Positions 36,137 through 47,439 of a stretch of 64,000 nt of DNA are shown here, one piece after another. The translations under genes and the position numbers were made by a program. Source of the DNA: Deinococcus peraridilitoris DSM 19664 (lineage in GTDB: Bacteria; Deinococcota; Deinococci; Deinococcales; Deinococcaceae); assembly GCF_000317835.1 (NCBI RefSeq), contig NC_019793.1, positions 1,860,001 to 1,924,000 of the forward strand, given 5' to 3'. How positions within the stretch are numbered: the stretch's first letter is position 1; the number at the start of each line of letters is the position of its first letter. Under the pieces are notes generated by a model. The model was not told the DNA's origin. It made no database searches and was given only the letters and a program-made list of their open reading frames with translations.

Positions 36137-37318
36137 CTATTCGTCTTCGGGGAGCAGGTCCACCAGCGAGAGGACGGCGGTCTGGCGTTGTTCCGGGAAG
36201 AGGTGAACGTAAACCCTGTTGGTGAAGTGGGGATCACGGTGACCCATGCGGTCAGCGACTTCTTTCGGGCTGCTGCCTTTCAGGATCGACAGCGAAGCCG
36301 AAGTATGACGCAGGTCGTGAAGCCGGATGCGGCGTACTTCTGCCTTTCGGACCAGGCGGTCGAAGCTGCGCTGCAGGTTGCGTGGCTGGTAGGGAGTACC
36401 GACGTTGGAGGGGAACACGAGTCCCTGTTCCTGCCACTGCTCACCCATGGCGGTCCTGCGTGCCTGCTGGAGAGCTTCGTGTTCGCGCAACACCTCGATG
36501 GAATCGGGAGCGAGAAGGATGCTGCGCTGACTGGCTTCGGTCTTGGGTTTGGTGAGTTTCGGTCCTCCCGGCGCGGGGATCAGGTTGTGGCGCACGTGAA
36601 GCTCCCGGCGCGGAAAGTCGATGTCCTCCCAGTGCAGGCCTAGGAGTTCACCACGGCGTAATCCGGTCATGATCGCCAGGAAGAACAAGGGGTACAGATC
36701 ATCCTGCCGGATCGCGTCGAGGAAACGCACGGCTTCTTCTCTGGTCCAGGCGTCGGCGCGGGTGGGCGGCACCTTCGGTGGCGTGGCAGCTTCCGCGACG
36801 TTGCGGACCACCTTCCCCCATTTGAGGGCCTGCTTCAGCGCGCAGTGCAGCATCACGTGCGCCATCTGCGCCATACGTGGGCTGAGCCCTTTCTGCAGCA
36901 TCTGCCGGTAGAGGCCGTCGAGGTCTTGCGCGCCGAGTCTGGTGAGCCGCTTTTCTCCCAGCTTTGGGGAGATGTGGTTCTTGAGCAGAGAGCGGTAATG
37001 GCGAACGGTGAGTTCGGCCAGGTCATGTGTGGCGCGAACGTCGATCCAGCTGTGCAGGTAGTCTGCCAGTGTCGGGTCCTCTGCGGTCAGAAAGAAACCC
37101 TGGTTCTTTTCGTACTGCGCGTTGCTGAGCTTCTTCTGGACTTCCTCGCGGTTCTTGCCACGGAACCACTTCCGGAGCTGTCTGCCCTCCTGGCCGTAAC
37201 CGATAGTGAGGCTGGCCTTGTAACCGGTGATGCGGCCTTTACTGTCCCGTATGGCAGTGATCCCGCCTTCCCCGTTGGCACGGGTACGGTTCCGCCGGCC
37301 CTGAATCTTGCGTGACAT
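36137..37318 (-). CDS. int: Tyrosine-type integrase of island C
   Basis: A 393-residue site-specific recombinase. An AP2-like arm-binding domain (about 10-75, GRITGYKASLTIGYGQEGRQ) and a SAM-like core-binding domain (about 82-175) precede the catalytic domain. Catalytic residues are Arg221 (TGLRRGE), His334 and Arg337 (HDLRH), His360 (MGHRD) and the nucleophile Tyr370 (NRVYVH). The start is placed at MSRKIQGRRN with an AGAGGGA ribosome site; an in-frame ATG lies at 37429 but the extra residues lack homology. It should recombine the tRNA-Ile att site. It is divergent from a MerR-like regulator. Confidence 0.93.
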   Translation of the reverse strand: MSRKIQGRRNRTRANGEGGITAIRDSKGRITGYKASLTIGYGQEGRQLRKWFRGKNREEVQKKLSNAQYEKNQGFFLTAEDPTLADYLHSWIDVRATHDLAELTVRHYRSLLKNHISPKLGEKRLTRLGAQDLDGLYRQMLQKGLSPRMAQMAHVMLHCALKQALKWGKVVRNVAEAATPPKVPPTRADAWTREEAVRFLDAIRQDDLYPLFFLAIMTGLRRGELLGLHWEDIDFPRRELHVRHNLIPAPGGPKLTKPKTEASQRSILLAPDSIEVLREHEALQQARRTAMGEQWQEQGLVFPSNVGTPYQPRNLQRSFDRLVRKAEVRRIRLHDLRHTSASLSILKGSSPKEVADRMGHRDPHFTNRVYVHLFPEQRQTAVLSLVDLLPEDE

Positions 37319-37441
37319 GTTGTCCCTCTCTGACCCGCCGTGGTTGAGGACTGCCCCTGGCGTTTCGTCATCCTGGCCCGGGTTCATGCCGGTCACCGGG
37401 ACCTGGACTCCTTTCCTGATCCCCGACATTAAGTCTTGTCG

Positions 37442-37470
37442 TTTGACATAAATTATTGTCAAAGTTAATT
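37442..37470 (+). promoter_or_regulatory. Promoter and operator between integrase and MerR-like regulator
   Basis: TTTGACA (37442-37448) and TGTCAAA (37457-37463) form a perfect inverted repeat. The left arm holds a consensus -35 box TTGACA (37443-37448), and TTAATT (37465-37470) is a -10 box after 16 nt. Transcription would start at about the ATG 37478, so the regulator mRNA is leaderless. The symmetry over the -35 region suggests autorepression and possibly control of the integrase. Confidence 0.7.
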
Positions 37471-37477
37471 TGACCGT

Positions 37478-38152
37478 ATGCCCTCTCCCCTTGAGCCATA
37501 CCGTGAGGGTGCGTTCGACTTGGCCGAGTTCGTCCGAACGGCCAACGAACTCCTTTCCCACTACCTCCCCGAGGTGGAAACTCCCTCCGAGGGCTCATCA
37601 CGCTTCAAGGAGCAGCTCAACGAGCGGCTCGTTCGGCATTACGCCACGCTCGGCCTCCTCGACGCCCCTGAAAAAGCCGGAAGAGAAAACCGTTACACCT
37701 ACACCCACCTTGTGCAACTCCTCGCCCTTCGCAAACTGCAGGCCGAAGGACACAACACCAGAACCATCGAGGGCCTGCTCCAAGGCAGGAGCGACGCAGA
37801 ACTCACGGCCCTGCTGGAAGGCGGCACACGCATGGAGGTCATGACCGGCAATCCCGCGCTGGCTTACCTCACCCAGCTGAAGGACTCCTCACTGCTCAGC
37901 CAGACCATGGGCACCGTCACTCTGGGAATCGCTCCCAAAAGAAGCGCCTCCCCTTCCCTGTTCGAGGCTCCCGACCACTCGAGCACCTCACGCAGCAGAA
38001 GCCGACGCTGGATCCGCTCGGAAGTCGACGATGGTCTGGAGTTCTTCGTGAGGGAAGACTACCGGCCCCCAAAAAGCAGGAGCGAGAAACAGGCCCTGCT
38101 GGAACGCATCACAGCACTCATCGAAGAACCCAGCCGCAAGAAAAAAACCTGA
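37478..38152 (+). CDS. MerR-like DNA-binding regulator
   Basis: A 224-residue protein. Residues about 45-95 form a MerR-type winged helix (ERLVRHYATLGLLDAPEKAG, ENRYTYTHLVQLLALRKLQA), in which R-Y-Y/H-x-x-x-G-L-L is the family hallmark. The C-terminal 130 residues lack a known sensor domain and end basic (EPSRKKKT). It heads an operon with a vWA protein (38196) and an unknown protein (39447), and its promoter region contains a palindrome. It may control this operon, the divergent integrase, or both. Confidence 0.78.
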   Translation: MPSPLEPYREGAFDLAEFVRTANELLSHYLPEVETPSEGSSRFKEQLNERLVRHYATLGLLDAPEKAGRENRYTYTHLVQLLALRKLQAEGHNTRTIEGLLQGRSDAELTALLEGGTRMEVMTGNPALAYLTQLKDSSLLSQTMGTVTLGIAPKRSASPSLFEAPDHSSTSRSRSRRWIRSEVDDGLEFFVREDYRPPKSRSEKQALLERITALIEEPSRKKKT

Positions 38153-38195
38153 TCCTGTCTGTTTCCGCGCTCCAGGCGCACGAAAGGAAGTCAGC

Positions 38196-39442
38196 ATGCA
38201 CGAGCCGAGCGTCACCTTCCACCCTGTCAGGGCCGCCCTTGCTGCCGGTGAATCACAGGACTTCCACCTCCTGATCCGCGTCACCGCTCCACACCTGTCC
38301 ATGAGCAAAAGGCGGTCCCACTCAACCTCGCCCTTGCCATCGACCGCAGTGGCAGCATGTCAGGCCAGCCGATCCATGGTGCCCGCGAAGCCGCCAAGGC
38401 CCTCGTGAGGCAACTCTCCCCCGAAGACCGGATCGCGGTGGTGACCTTCGAAACCCAGGCGGAAGTCGTCGTTCCCAGCACCCTCGCCAGAAACACCGCG
38501 CTGCTGGAGCAGACGATCGACGGCATCGATATCCGGGGGAGGACAGCCCTCTTCGACGGTTGGGGTCTCGCCGCGATGAAAGTCAGCCGACACCTGAAAC
38601 AGGACGCCCTGAACCGCGTGGTCCTGCTTTCCGACGGCTGCGCGAATGTCGGCCTCCGAAAACCGGATGAGATCGCCGGTCACGTTCAGGAGCTGGCGCG
38701 GCGTGGCGTCAGCACCAGCACCTATGGACTCAGCGACCACTACGACGAGGTCCTGCTGGAAACCATGAGCATCGCCGGAGACGGCAACTACGCTTACGTC
38801 GAACACCTCCAACAGCTCACACCACTTTTCGACGCCGAACTCAGTGGCCTCCAGTCAACCCATGGCCGTCTCACCAGCCTCGGAATCGAACCCAACGGCG
38901 AACTCGACATCACCATCGCCGATGTCCTCAACGACTACAGACGCACGGAAACTGGGCGCCTGAAACTCCCCAACCTCATCGCCGGTACTCCCGTCGAGAC
39001 CATCATCAAGGTTCACGTATCGGGAAAGTCAGCGCTCCAGCCGGGCGACACTGCCAGCCTCCTGAGAATCAGGCTCGCCTGGACGGACACGGGAAGCGGA
39101 GAACGGCGTGTGCTGCGCACCTCGCTCAAGCTTCCCGTCCTTTCCGCCAGCGAAGTGCAGTCCCTGCCTGAAGACGCCGATGTGAAGGACAAAATCACCT
39201 CACTGCGCATCGCACGGGAAAAGGATGAATCCACCCGGAGCATCGACAGGGGCGACTACCCGGCGGCCTACGAGTCCGTCCGCCGTGCACGGCAGCTTTC
39301 GCTGAACCTCGCAGGCTTCGAAACCTCGAGCCGAGAGAGTGGGGAACTCGACGACATCGAATCCTCCCTCCAGTCCAACGAGTACGCCAAGGCCCGCAAG
39401 CTCGCCAGCAGCCAATCCCATACCCGCAAACGGAAAGGCTGA
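38196..39442 (+). pseudogene. von Willebrand factor A domain protein, frameshifted
   Basis: Two frames are needed. The first (from ATG 38196, AAAGGAAG upstream) reads MHEPSVTFHPVRAALAAG then DFHLLIRVTAP. The next reads TPVHEQKAVPLNLALAIDRS then GSMSGQPIHGA, with the metal-ion site D-x-S-x-S. A single missing base near 38291 explains the shift. The downstream open frame alone (ATG 38357) would begin inside the D-x-S-x-S motif, so it is not a credible start. The vWA fold continues with VVLLSDGCANVG. The full product would be about 415 residues, cytoplasmic. Sequencing error is possible. Confidence 0.75.
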
Positions 39443-39446
39443 AACC

Positions 39447-40475
39447 GTGACACCAGAAGACCGCTTCTGGAAGAAAGTCGAACTGCTCCTCGGGCAGGAC
39501 GAAGACACCCTCGAGAAAGACCCGGTCTGGCTGCAGTTCCAGGAGCTCATGGTGGCCAAGGCCAGCCCTTTGCTGGCCAGTGTCGACCTCAATTCTCCCT
39601 GGCCGCTGCGTCTCGCGGCCGCACTCCATCCTGCCACTCCCGAAAGAATCCTTGCTTCTCTCGAAAAAGACTCTCTGGCGTTCGTTGGCCAGCTCGCCAC
39701 CACCCGCCTCGAACGCCAGATCGAACCCGCGCAGCTCCCGATTCCTCTCCGTGTTCCACTCCACGCCGCTTCGCAGGAGTGGTGGGTGTACTCCCCTTTC
39801 GGAGTGGTTGACGCGGGCTGGGATGACTTTTTCGATTTCCCAGGACATGCGCGCCGACTGGCGGAGCGCGTGGAAGCCGGAGTGCTCCGCCTGCAAGAAG
39901 CCGAGGCGTTCCTCGATGATTACTTCCCTCGCTGGTCTGAAATGGCCCGCCAGCTCATCCGCGAAGAAGACAGGGACGAGGACGAGGATGGAGACATGGA
40001 AGACGAAAAGCCGGTCCAGCTGATGAGCTTGGTCGAGCACCTTCCTTCTCTCGGCACACTCTCTGGCTGGTACCCCGATACCTGCGACAGTGTGATGGGC
40101 GACGTTATGTACCTCGTCGAACCCGACCTGCCGGATATCGGCTGGTCACTCGGTTTTCCTTTGCTCGCCAACATGACCGAAAGGGATATCCTTGACTTCC
40201 AGGAGCTGCAGATCGACGGAAAGGAGTTCCTGGAAAGGTCTGAAATCGGGAGCCACTCCAGCTACTACAGCCTGCAGATCGGCAACTTCTTTCCCGGCGG
40301 CGCCACCTGTACACTCACCCTTTCACCGACCAGCATCGGCAATTCCGGCTTCGACCTCACCGGCATCCTGGGACTCGGCAATTTCGGCCTTGGAGTGGAC
40401 TGCCGGATTCTCGCGAAACGGGCACTGGAAATCGCTTACCCCAAAGACCGCGAGATACTGATCCCATGGTACTGA
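39447..40475 (+). CDS. Uncharacterised protein downstream of the vWA gene
   Basis: A 342-residue protein beginning at GTG 39447, 4 nt after the vWA stop, so it is in the same operon. The first 110 residues look like alpha-helical repeats ([32 protein letters not shown]). An acidic stretch ([17 protein letters not shown]) near residue 175 separates a second, glycine-rich part ([20 protein letters not shown]). No known domain. It ends 80 nt before hsdM. Confidence 0.7.
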   Translation: MTPEDRFWKKVELLLGQDEDTLEKDPVWLQFQELMVAKASPLLASVDLNSPWPLRLAAALHPATPERILASLEKDSLAFVGQLATTRLERQIEPAQLPIPLRVPLHAASQEWWVYSPFGVVDAGWDDFFDFPGHARRLAERVEAGVLRLQEAEAFLDDYFPRWSEMARQLIREEDRDEDEDGDMEDEKPVQLMSLVEHLPSLGTLSGWYPDTCDSVMGDVMYLVEPDLPDIGWSLGFPLLANMTERDILDFQELQIDGKEFLERSEIGSHSSYYSLQIGNFFPGGATCTLTLSPTSIGNSGFDLTGILGLGNFGLGVDCRILAKRALEIAYPKDREILIPWY

Positions 40476-40555
40476 GGAACCCGGAAACCGTCAGGTCGCA
40501 CGAAAAAGGCTTTTTTCCTGCGGCCTGGCTCCTCCCCGGTAGACTGGGGACAACC

Positions 40556-42964
<2,409 letters not shown>

Positions 42965-42978
<14 letters not shown>

Positions 42979-43015
42979 CGAGTGGCAGCTCGTCACATTG
43001 AGTCAACTCGCCGAT
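42965..43015 (+). pseudogene. hsdS: Start of hsdS (specificity subunit), cut by an insertion sequence
   Basis: ATG 42965 overlaps the end of hsdM by 14 nt and opens MQERNEWQLVTLSQLAD, typical of HsdS N-termini (W-x-x-V/x-L-x-x-L-A-D). After 17 residues the insertion sequence at 43016 begins. The remainder of hsdS is not found on the far side of either IS copy. Without it the methylase and nuclease have no target recognition. Confidence 0.75.
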
Positions 43016-44138
43016 CTTGGTACCCGACAGTTTTAGGTACAAGGTTCTCAGGAGCGAGTGAGGCATAAAGAAGCGCGTCCCAGTCTGCCTTCAACGCCTT
43101 CCAATCCCGCCTGAGAGATTACTTCCCCAAGTACCGCAAGAATCAGCTCGACCTGCTCGTTCTGATGCTGTTCGCCCTGATCACCGCACAGGACACCCGG
43201 CACGCCAAACTCGCCGCGCGCTTCCCCGGCCAAGCCAAAACCCCCTCGGTGATCCGGCGTATTGAACGGTTCTTCCAGCAGCATCCGCTGAATCCACAGG
43301 ATGTCGCCCGTTTTGTCCTGCACGCCCTTCCTGACGGCAAGCGCACGTTCATCCTGGACCGAACGAACTGGAAGCTCGGCAAGCAGAACGTGAACATCCT
43401 CGTGCTCGCCGTCCGCTGGCGGGGCGTCGCGATCCCGCTGCTATGGGAGACGCTCGATCATGGCGGCAGCAGCAATCAAGCCACGCGCGCGGAACTGCTC
43501 GCCCAGGCGCTCGAACTCCTGAAACCCCACCAGATTCGCTTGTTGATCGCTGATCGTGAATTCATCGGGGCGGACTGGCTGGCGTTCCTGACCGAGCACC
43601 GTGTGCCATTCTGCCTGCGGGTGCGCTCGGACACCAACGTCGATGGTTTGCCGGCGTGCGAGTGGCTGCCTGACTTGAGGCCGCACGAGCGCGGCGTGAT
43701 TGCGCACGAGGTGGAGGTGATGGGCGTAATAGTGAACGTCGCAGTCACCGTCAGTGCTAAGGGTGATCGGGACGTTGCGGGCCGAGCGGCTGCTGGACTG
43801 CTATGCGTCACGGTGGGCGGTGGAGTGCCTGTTCGCTTCGATGAAGTCCAGGGGCTTCCGGCTGGAGTCGTCGCACATGACACGGGCCGCACATGTGTCG
43901 CGGCTGATCGGGTTGTTGACGCTGGCGCTGGTGTGGTGTGCCTTGCTGGGCGAAGGGCAGGAGCGGCGGGTGTTGGCGCACGGCCAAAGGGCGGTGGGGA
44001 TGCTGGCGGATGGCTGGTCGAGGTTGATGCGGGCGTTCACGCGAGCTGTGTGGGGAGACATGCAAGCACTGTTGGGGCTGGTGGACCAGCTCTTCTCACC
44101 GGCTGGTACGTGAAGTCACAAAACTGTCGGGTACCAAG
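43016..44138 (+). mobile_element. IS4-type insertion sequence, copy 1
   Basis: Perfect 19-bp terminal repeats, CTTGGTACCCGACAGTTTT (43016-43034) and the reverse complement (44120-44138). The transposase is read in two frames. The first (from about 43165) has the first Asp in ILDRTNWKLG and the second in LIADREFIG. The second (from 43754) has the Glu block YASRWAVECLFASMKSRGF. The frame change lies near 43750 and is shared with copy 2, so it is an old feature. It interrupts hsdS. No target duplication is visible. Confidence 0.85.
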
Positions 44139-44169
44139 ATCCTCTCCTTTCAGCTGGACCACTTCTCAG

Positions 44170-44305
44170 GGGGCAGACCAAACGTCTGCGTGAGGAGGTC
44201 GCGGCATGGTCGTCCAGCCGGACTTCTCGTGGCATCAAGGTCGATTGGCGCTTCACGACCGAGGACGCGCGGCGCAAACTGCGCCGTGTCTATCCCCCAA
44301 GTTGA
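44170..44305 (+). pseudogene. C-terminal remnant of an IS630-type transposase
   Basis: The frame reads QTKRLREEVAAWSSSRTSRG then IKVDWRFTTEDARRKLRRVY and a stop at 44303-44305. N/D-W-x-F-T-T-x-x-A-R-x-K-L-x-R-x-Y-P is the C-terminal signature of a group of IS630 transposases. Nothing of the catalytic part remains. Confidence 0.65.
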
Positions 44306-44355
44306 CAATCCACTACCTCTTTGCGTCTCACAGCAGCTTCCCCGACACAATCCCC

Positions 44356-44366
44356 TATACTGAAAC
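44356..44366 (+). promoter_or_regulatory. -10 box of the exported prephenate dehydratase gene
   Basis: TATACT (44356-44361) lies 5 nt before the ATG at 44367, with no ribosome-binding sequence. This fits a leaderless mRNA. A TTGACA at 44302-44307 is too far upstream (48 nt) to pair with it. Confidence 0.5.
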
Positions 44367-45782
44367 ATGCGGCGGCTTATCTTCACCACATGGTTGGTAC
44401 TCATCGGCAGCGCTGGGGCACAAAGCTTTTTGTATCTCGGTCCTCTTGGCACGTATTCCGACCAGGTCGCGCAAGACGTTGCCAAGACCCGGGGCTGGCA
44501 GCCGACCCTCGCCAGCAGTATCACGGACGTGAGCCAGCAGGTCAGTGCTGGGAAAGCACCTTATGGCCTGCTTCCCATTGAGAACTCCTCCGGGGGGTAC
44601 GTCGCCGAGACGTTGACGCTCCTTGCCAAGACACCAGCTTGGCGTGTCATTGGCGTGGCAGACTTGCCCATTGACAACATGCTGCTGGTGAATCCCGGCA
44701 CAAAGGCCGAGGACATCACCACGATTATCAGCCACCCACAACCGTTTTTGCAGAGCGCCACCTACCTGAAAACGAACTTTCCAAATGCCCAGCGTGTCGA
44801 GGTGAAGAGTACAGCCGCTGCGGCCGAGGAAGTCGCCAAGAACGGTGGGAAGACCATGGCGGCTATTGCCGCACCTGCTGCAGCCAGCGTTTACAAGTTG
44901 GATGTTCTCGCTGCACGCATTCAAGACGACAAAGCCAACACGACGCGGTTCCTGGTTGTGCAGGGAAAGGAGCTTGATCCTGCCAGCCAAGCCGACCGGG
45001 CTGTCGTGAGTTACCTGCCCACCCGGGATGACCTGGGATTGGGCTTGACACAGCTCTTGGCCCAACTTCGCGGTCTGGGGTTCAATATTACGGGTGTGGC
45101 GAGTACGCCGAGCGGCAAGCTCGCTCAGGAGCGGTTGACCATCTTCCTGGCCGGGAAGAGCACCACCGTCGGGGCGCTGCAAAAGGTCATGACGCGGACC
45201 ATCGGCCAAGCCACGTTGATCGGGGCGTACACCTCTGAGGCCATGAAGACACCACAGAACGCCTCCAACACCCTGCAACAGGTCTGTCCCAATGTGGGTG
45301 CGAATGCCACAGGTGGCACTCTGCTGGCCGAATTGACGGCCTGCCGCCTGGACATTGCCTTTGATGTCGCCCAGGCGAAGTACGTCAGTGGCGCTGCCGT
45401 CGAGGACCTGGCTCGTGAGGCAGTGGTCATCGACAACGGCGTCAAGGCCCTGCCAAACGTGGACGAAGCCTTTATCCGGACGTACTGGGCAGCACAGATT
45501 GAGGCCAGCAAGGTGGCACAGCGTACCTTGCTGGAGAGCTGGACCAGGACGGGAACGCCTAAGTTCACGAATGTGCCTGACCTAGCTCGAGATGTCCGCC
45601 CCAAACTTGACGTGCTGACCACGGCGATCAGTACGGCATTGGCAGACGTCTGGGCGAGGCGCAACTGCCCCGACCAGACCGTTCCCGGCGGAACCAGTCA
45701 GGCCCGGACGCAACTTGGCATTCAGTACACCACGATTTATCAGCGGGCAGTTGCTCCGACACAAGTCGCCTGCCAGCGCTAA
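44367..45782 (+). CDS. Exported prephenate dehydratase - ACT - chorismate mutase (AroQ gamma-like) fusion
   Basis: A 471-residue protein with a Sec signal peptide (LIFTTWLVLIGSAGAQS, cleavage near residue 19). Residues 21-200 match prephenate dehydratase: GPLGTYSDQVA, YGLLPIENSSGGYV, ISHPQPFLQSATYL, STAAAAEEVA and the catalytic NTTRF (191-195). Residues about 210-285 resemble an ACT domain, with VASTPSG where ESRP is usual. Residues about 315-400 resemble secreted AroQ-gamma chorismate mutases: CRLDIAFDVAQAKY (Arg327, Lys338), VEDLARE (Asp347, Arg350, Glu351) and WAAQIEASK (Gln377). Four Cys (307, 326, 434, 469) suggest disulfides. It would turn chorismate to phenylpyruvate outside the cytoplasm. 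The segment lies between two IS4-type copies. Confidence 0.82.
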   Translation: MRRLIFTTWLVLIGSAGAQSFLYLGPLGTYSDQVAQDVAKTRGWQPTLASSITDVSQQVSAGKAPYGLLPIENSSGGYVAETLTLLAKTPAWRVIGVADLPIDNMLLVNPGTKAEDITTIISHPQPFLQSATYLKTNFPNAQRVEVKSTAAAAEEVAKNGGKTMAAIAAPAAASVYKLDVLAARIQDDKANTTRFLVVQGKELDPASQADRAVVSYLPTRDDLGLGLTQLLAQLRGLGFNITGVASTPSGKLAQERLTIFLAGKSTTVGALQKVMTRTIGQATLIGAYTSEAMKTPQNASNTLQQVCPNVGANATGGTLLAELTACRLDIAFDVAQAKYVSGAAVEDLAREAVVIDNGVKALPNVDEAFIRTYWAAQIEASKVAQRTLLESWTRTGTPKFTNVPDLARDVRPKLDVLTTAISTALADVWARRNCPDQTVPGGTSQARTQLGIQYTTIYQRAVAPTQVACQR

Positions 45783-46229
45783 TACGACAGCCGTACCTAC
45801 GCAATCCTCGCCAGCAACACGGTCTTTTTGCTGTCCACCTGCAAGCGGAATCAGCGTTGAATACGCAGGCCTCACAAGAACCGCGACTGTAGTATTCGGC
45901 TCTGATCGCCTAAACAGCGCTTGGACCAGCGTAAACTGAGGTTCAGGCATGAGATCGGACAGGGACTGGGAAGAGGCGTTGGGTCCAGCGTTCGAGGGCG
46001 CGTTGCAGGAGGTGCTGCCAGAGTTCGTCACTCAGGTTGAGACGTTTCTTGAGGAGGATGAAGAGGCCAGAGTAGAGTGACCACTTGCCACGCCGTGATT
46101 GCCCCCCTTTTTCTTCTGGTGTCGTCAACGGCAGCAGCAGGCAAGGTTGCCGGTGAGGTTTCGTCGAGCGGATACACTTCATCACGGGCTTGCTCTCCTA
46201 TCAGTAAACCGACGCTGTAAGCAAGCAAC
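45783..46229. other. Stretch between the fusion gene and IS copy 2
   Basis: No gene is firmly supported. A minus-strand frame at 45943-46185 (GKWSLYSGLFILLKKRLNLSDELWQ) looks like the tail of a degraded transposase, but I cannot name the family. The rest holds nothing I recognise. Confidence 0.4.
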
Positions 46230-47437
46230 CTTGGTACCCGACAGTTTTGGGTGCAGGGTTCTCAGGGGCGAGTGCGGCATAAAGAAATGCGTCCCAGCCT
46301 GCCTTCGACGCCTTTCAATCCCGTCTGAGGGAATGCTTCCCCGCATACCGTAAGAATCAGCTTGACCTGCTCGTCCTGATGCTGTTCGCGCTGATCACCG
46401 CGCAGGACACCCGGCACACCAAGCTCGCCGCACGCTTCCCCGGACGAGCCAAGACCCCATCAGTGATCCGGCGGATCGAACGCTTTTTCCACCAGCATCC
46501 GCTGGGCCCACTCGATGTTGCCCGCTTCGTCTTGCACGCTCTCCCAGATGGAAAGCGGACCTTCATCCTCGACCGGACGTTCTTGGGCAAAACGGACGCG
46601 CGCAAGCCCTCAAACCGCTTTGAGGGCTGTTCTGCGCAAGACGCCCATGAGGACGCCTGCCCGCAACTGGAAACTCGGCAGCCAGAATGTGAACCTGCTG
46701 GTCCTTGCCGTCCGCTGGCGCGGCGTTGCGATCCCACTCTTGTGGGAGACGCTCGACCACGGTGGGAGCAGCAACCAGGCTGTCCGTGCGGAGCTGCTCA
46801 GCGGGGCACTCGAACTCCTGAAGCCCCACCAGATTCGCCTGCTGATCGCTGACCGTGAGTTCATCGGGGCGGACTGGCTGGCGTTCCTGACCGAGCACCG
46901 TGTGCCGTTCTGCCTGCGGGTGCGCTCGGACACCAACGTCGATGGTCTGCCGGCGCGCGAATGGCTGCCTGACTTGAGGCCGCACGAGCGTGGAATGATC
47001 GCGCACGAGGTGGAGGTGATGGGCGTAATAGTGAACGTCGCAGTCACCGTCAGTGCTAAGGGTGATCGGGACGTTGCGGGCCGAGCGGCTGCTGGACTGC
47101 TATGCGTCACGGTGGGCGGTGGAGTGCCTGTTCGCTTCGATGAAGTCCAGGGGCTTCCGGCTGGAGTCGTCGCACATGACGCGGGCGGCGCACGTATCGC
47201 GGTTGATCGGTTTGTTGACACTGGCGTTGGTGTGGTGCGCGGTGCTGGGCGCCGGGGAGGAGCGCCGGGTGCTGGTACATGGCCGGCCGGCGGTGGGGGT
47301 GCTGGCAGACGGCTGGTCGAGGTTGATGCGGGCCTTCACGCGAGCGGTGTGGGGAGACGCGGCGGAGTTGCTGGAGTTCGTCGATCAGCTCTTTTCGCCC
47401 ACTGGCCCGCACTGACGCGAAACTGTCGGGTACCAAG
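46230..47437 (+). mobile_element. IS4-type insertion sequence, copy 2, with an inserted hairpin
   Basis: Same terminal repeats as copy 1 (46230-46248; right end to 47437). The transposase has the same late frame change and an additional 85-nt insertion at 46580-46664 just after the first catalytic Asp (LDRT), which breaks the reading frame. Compared with copy 1 the halves differ noticeably, except for a block from about 47000 to 47178 that is identical. Confidence 0.85.
46580..46664. repeat. 85-nt hairpin-bearing insertion in IS copy 2
   Basis: Absent from copy 1, where the codons for LDRT and NWKLG are contiguous. It contains GCCCTCAAA-CCGC-TTTGAGGGC and outer complementary blocks (GCGC...GCGC, GGGC...GCCC), so it folds as a long hairpin. 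The layout resembles the small interspersed repeats described in Deinococcus genomes. Confidence 0.65.
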
Positions 47438-47439
47438 CT

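Noticed and set aside
38357..39442. A stand-alone vWA gene starting at ATG 38357
   Set aside because: This start lies within the D-x-S-x-S metal site; the conserved sequence continues upstream in the same frame and then in another.
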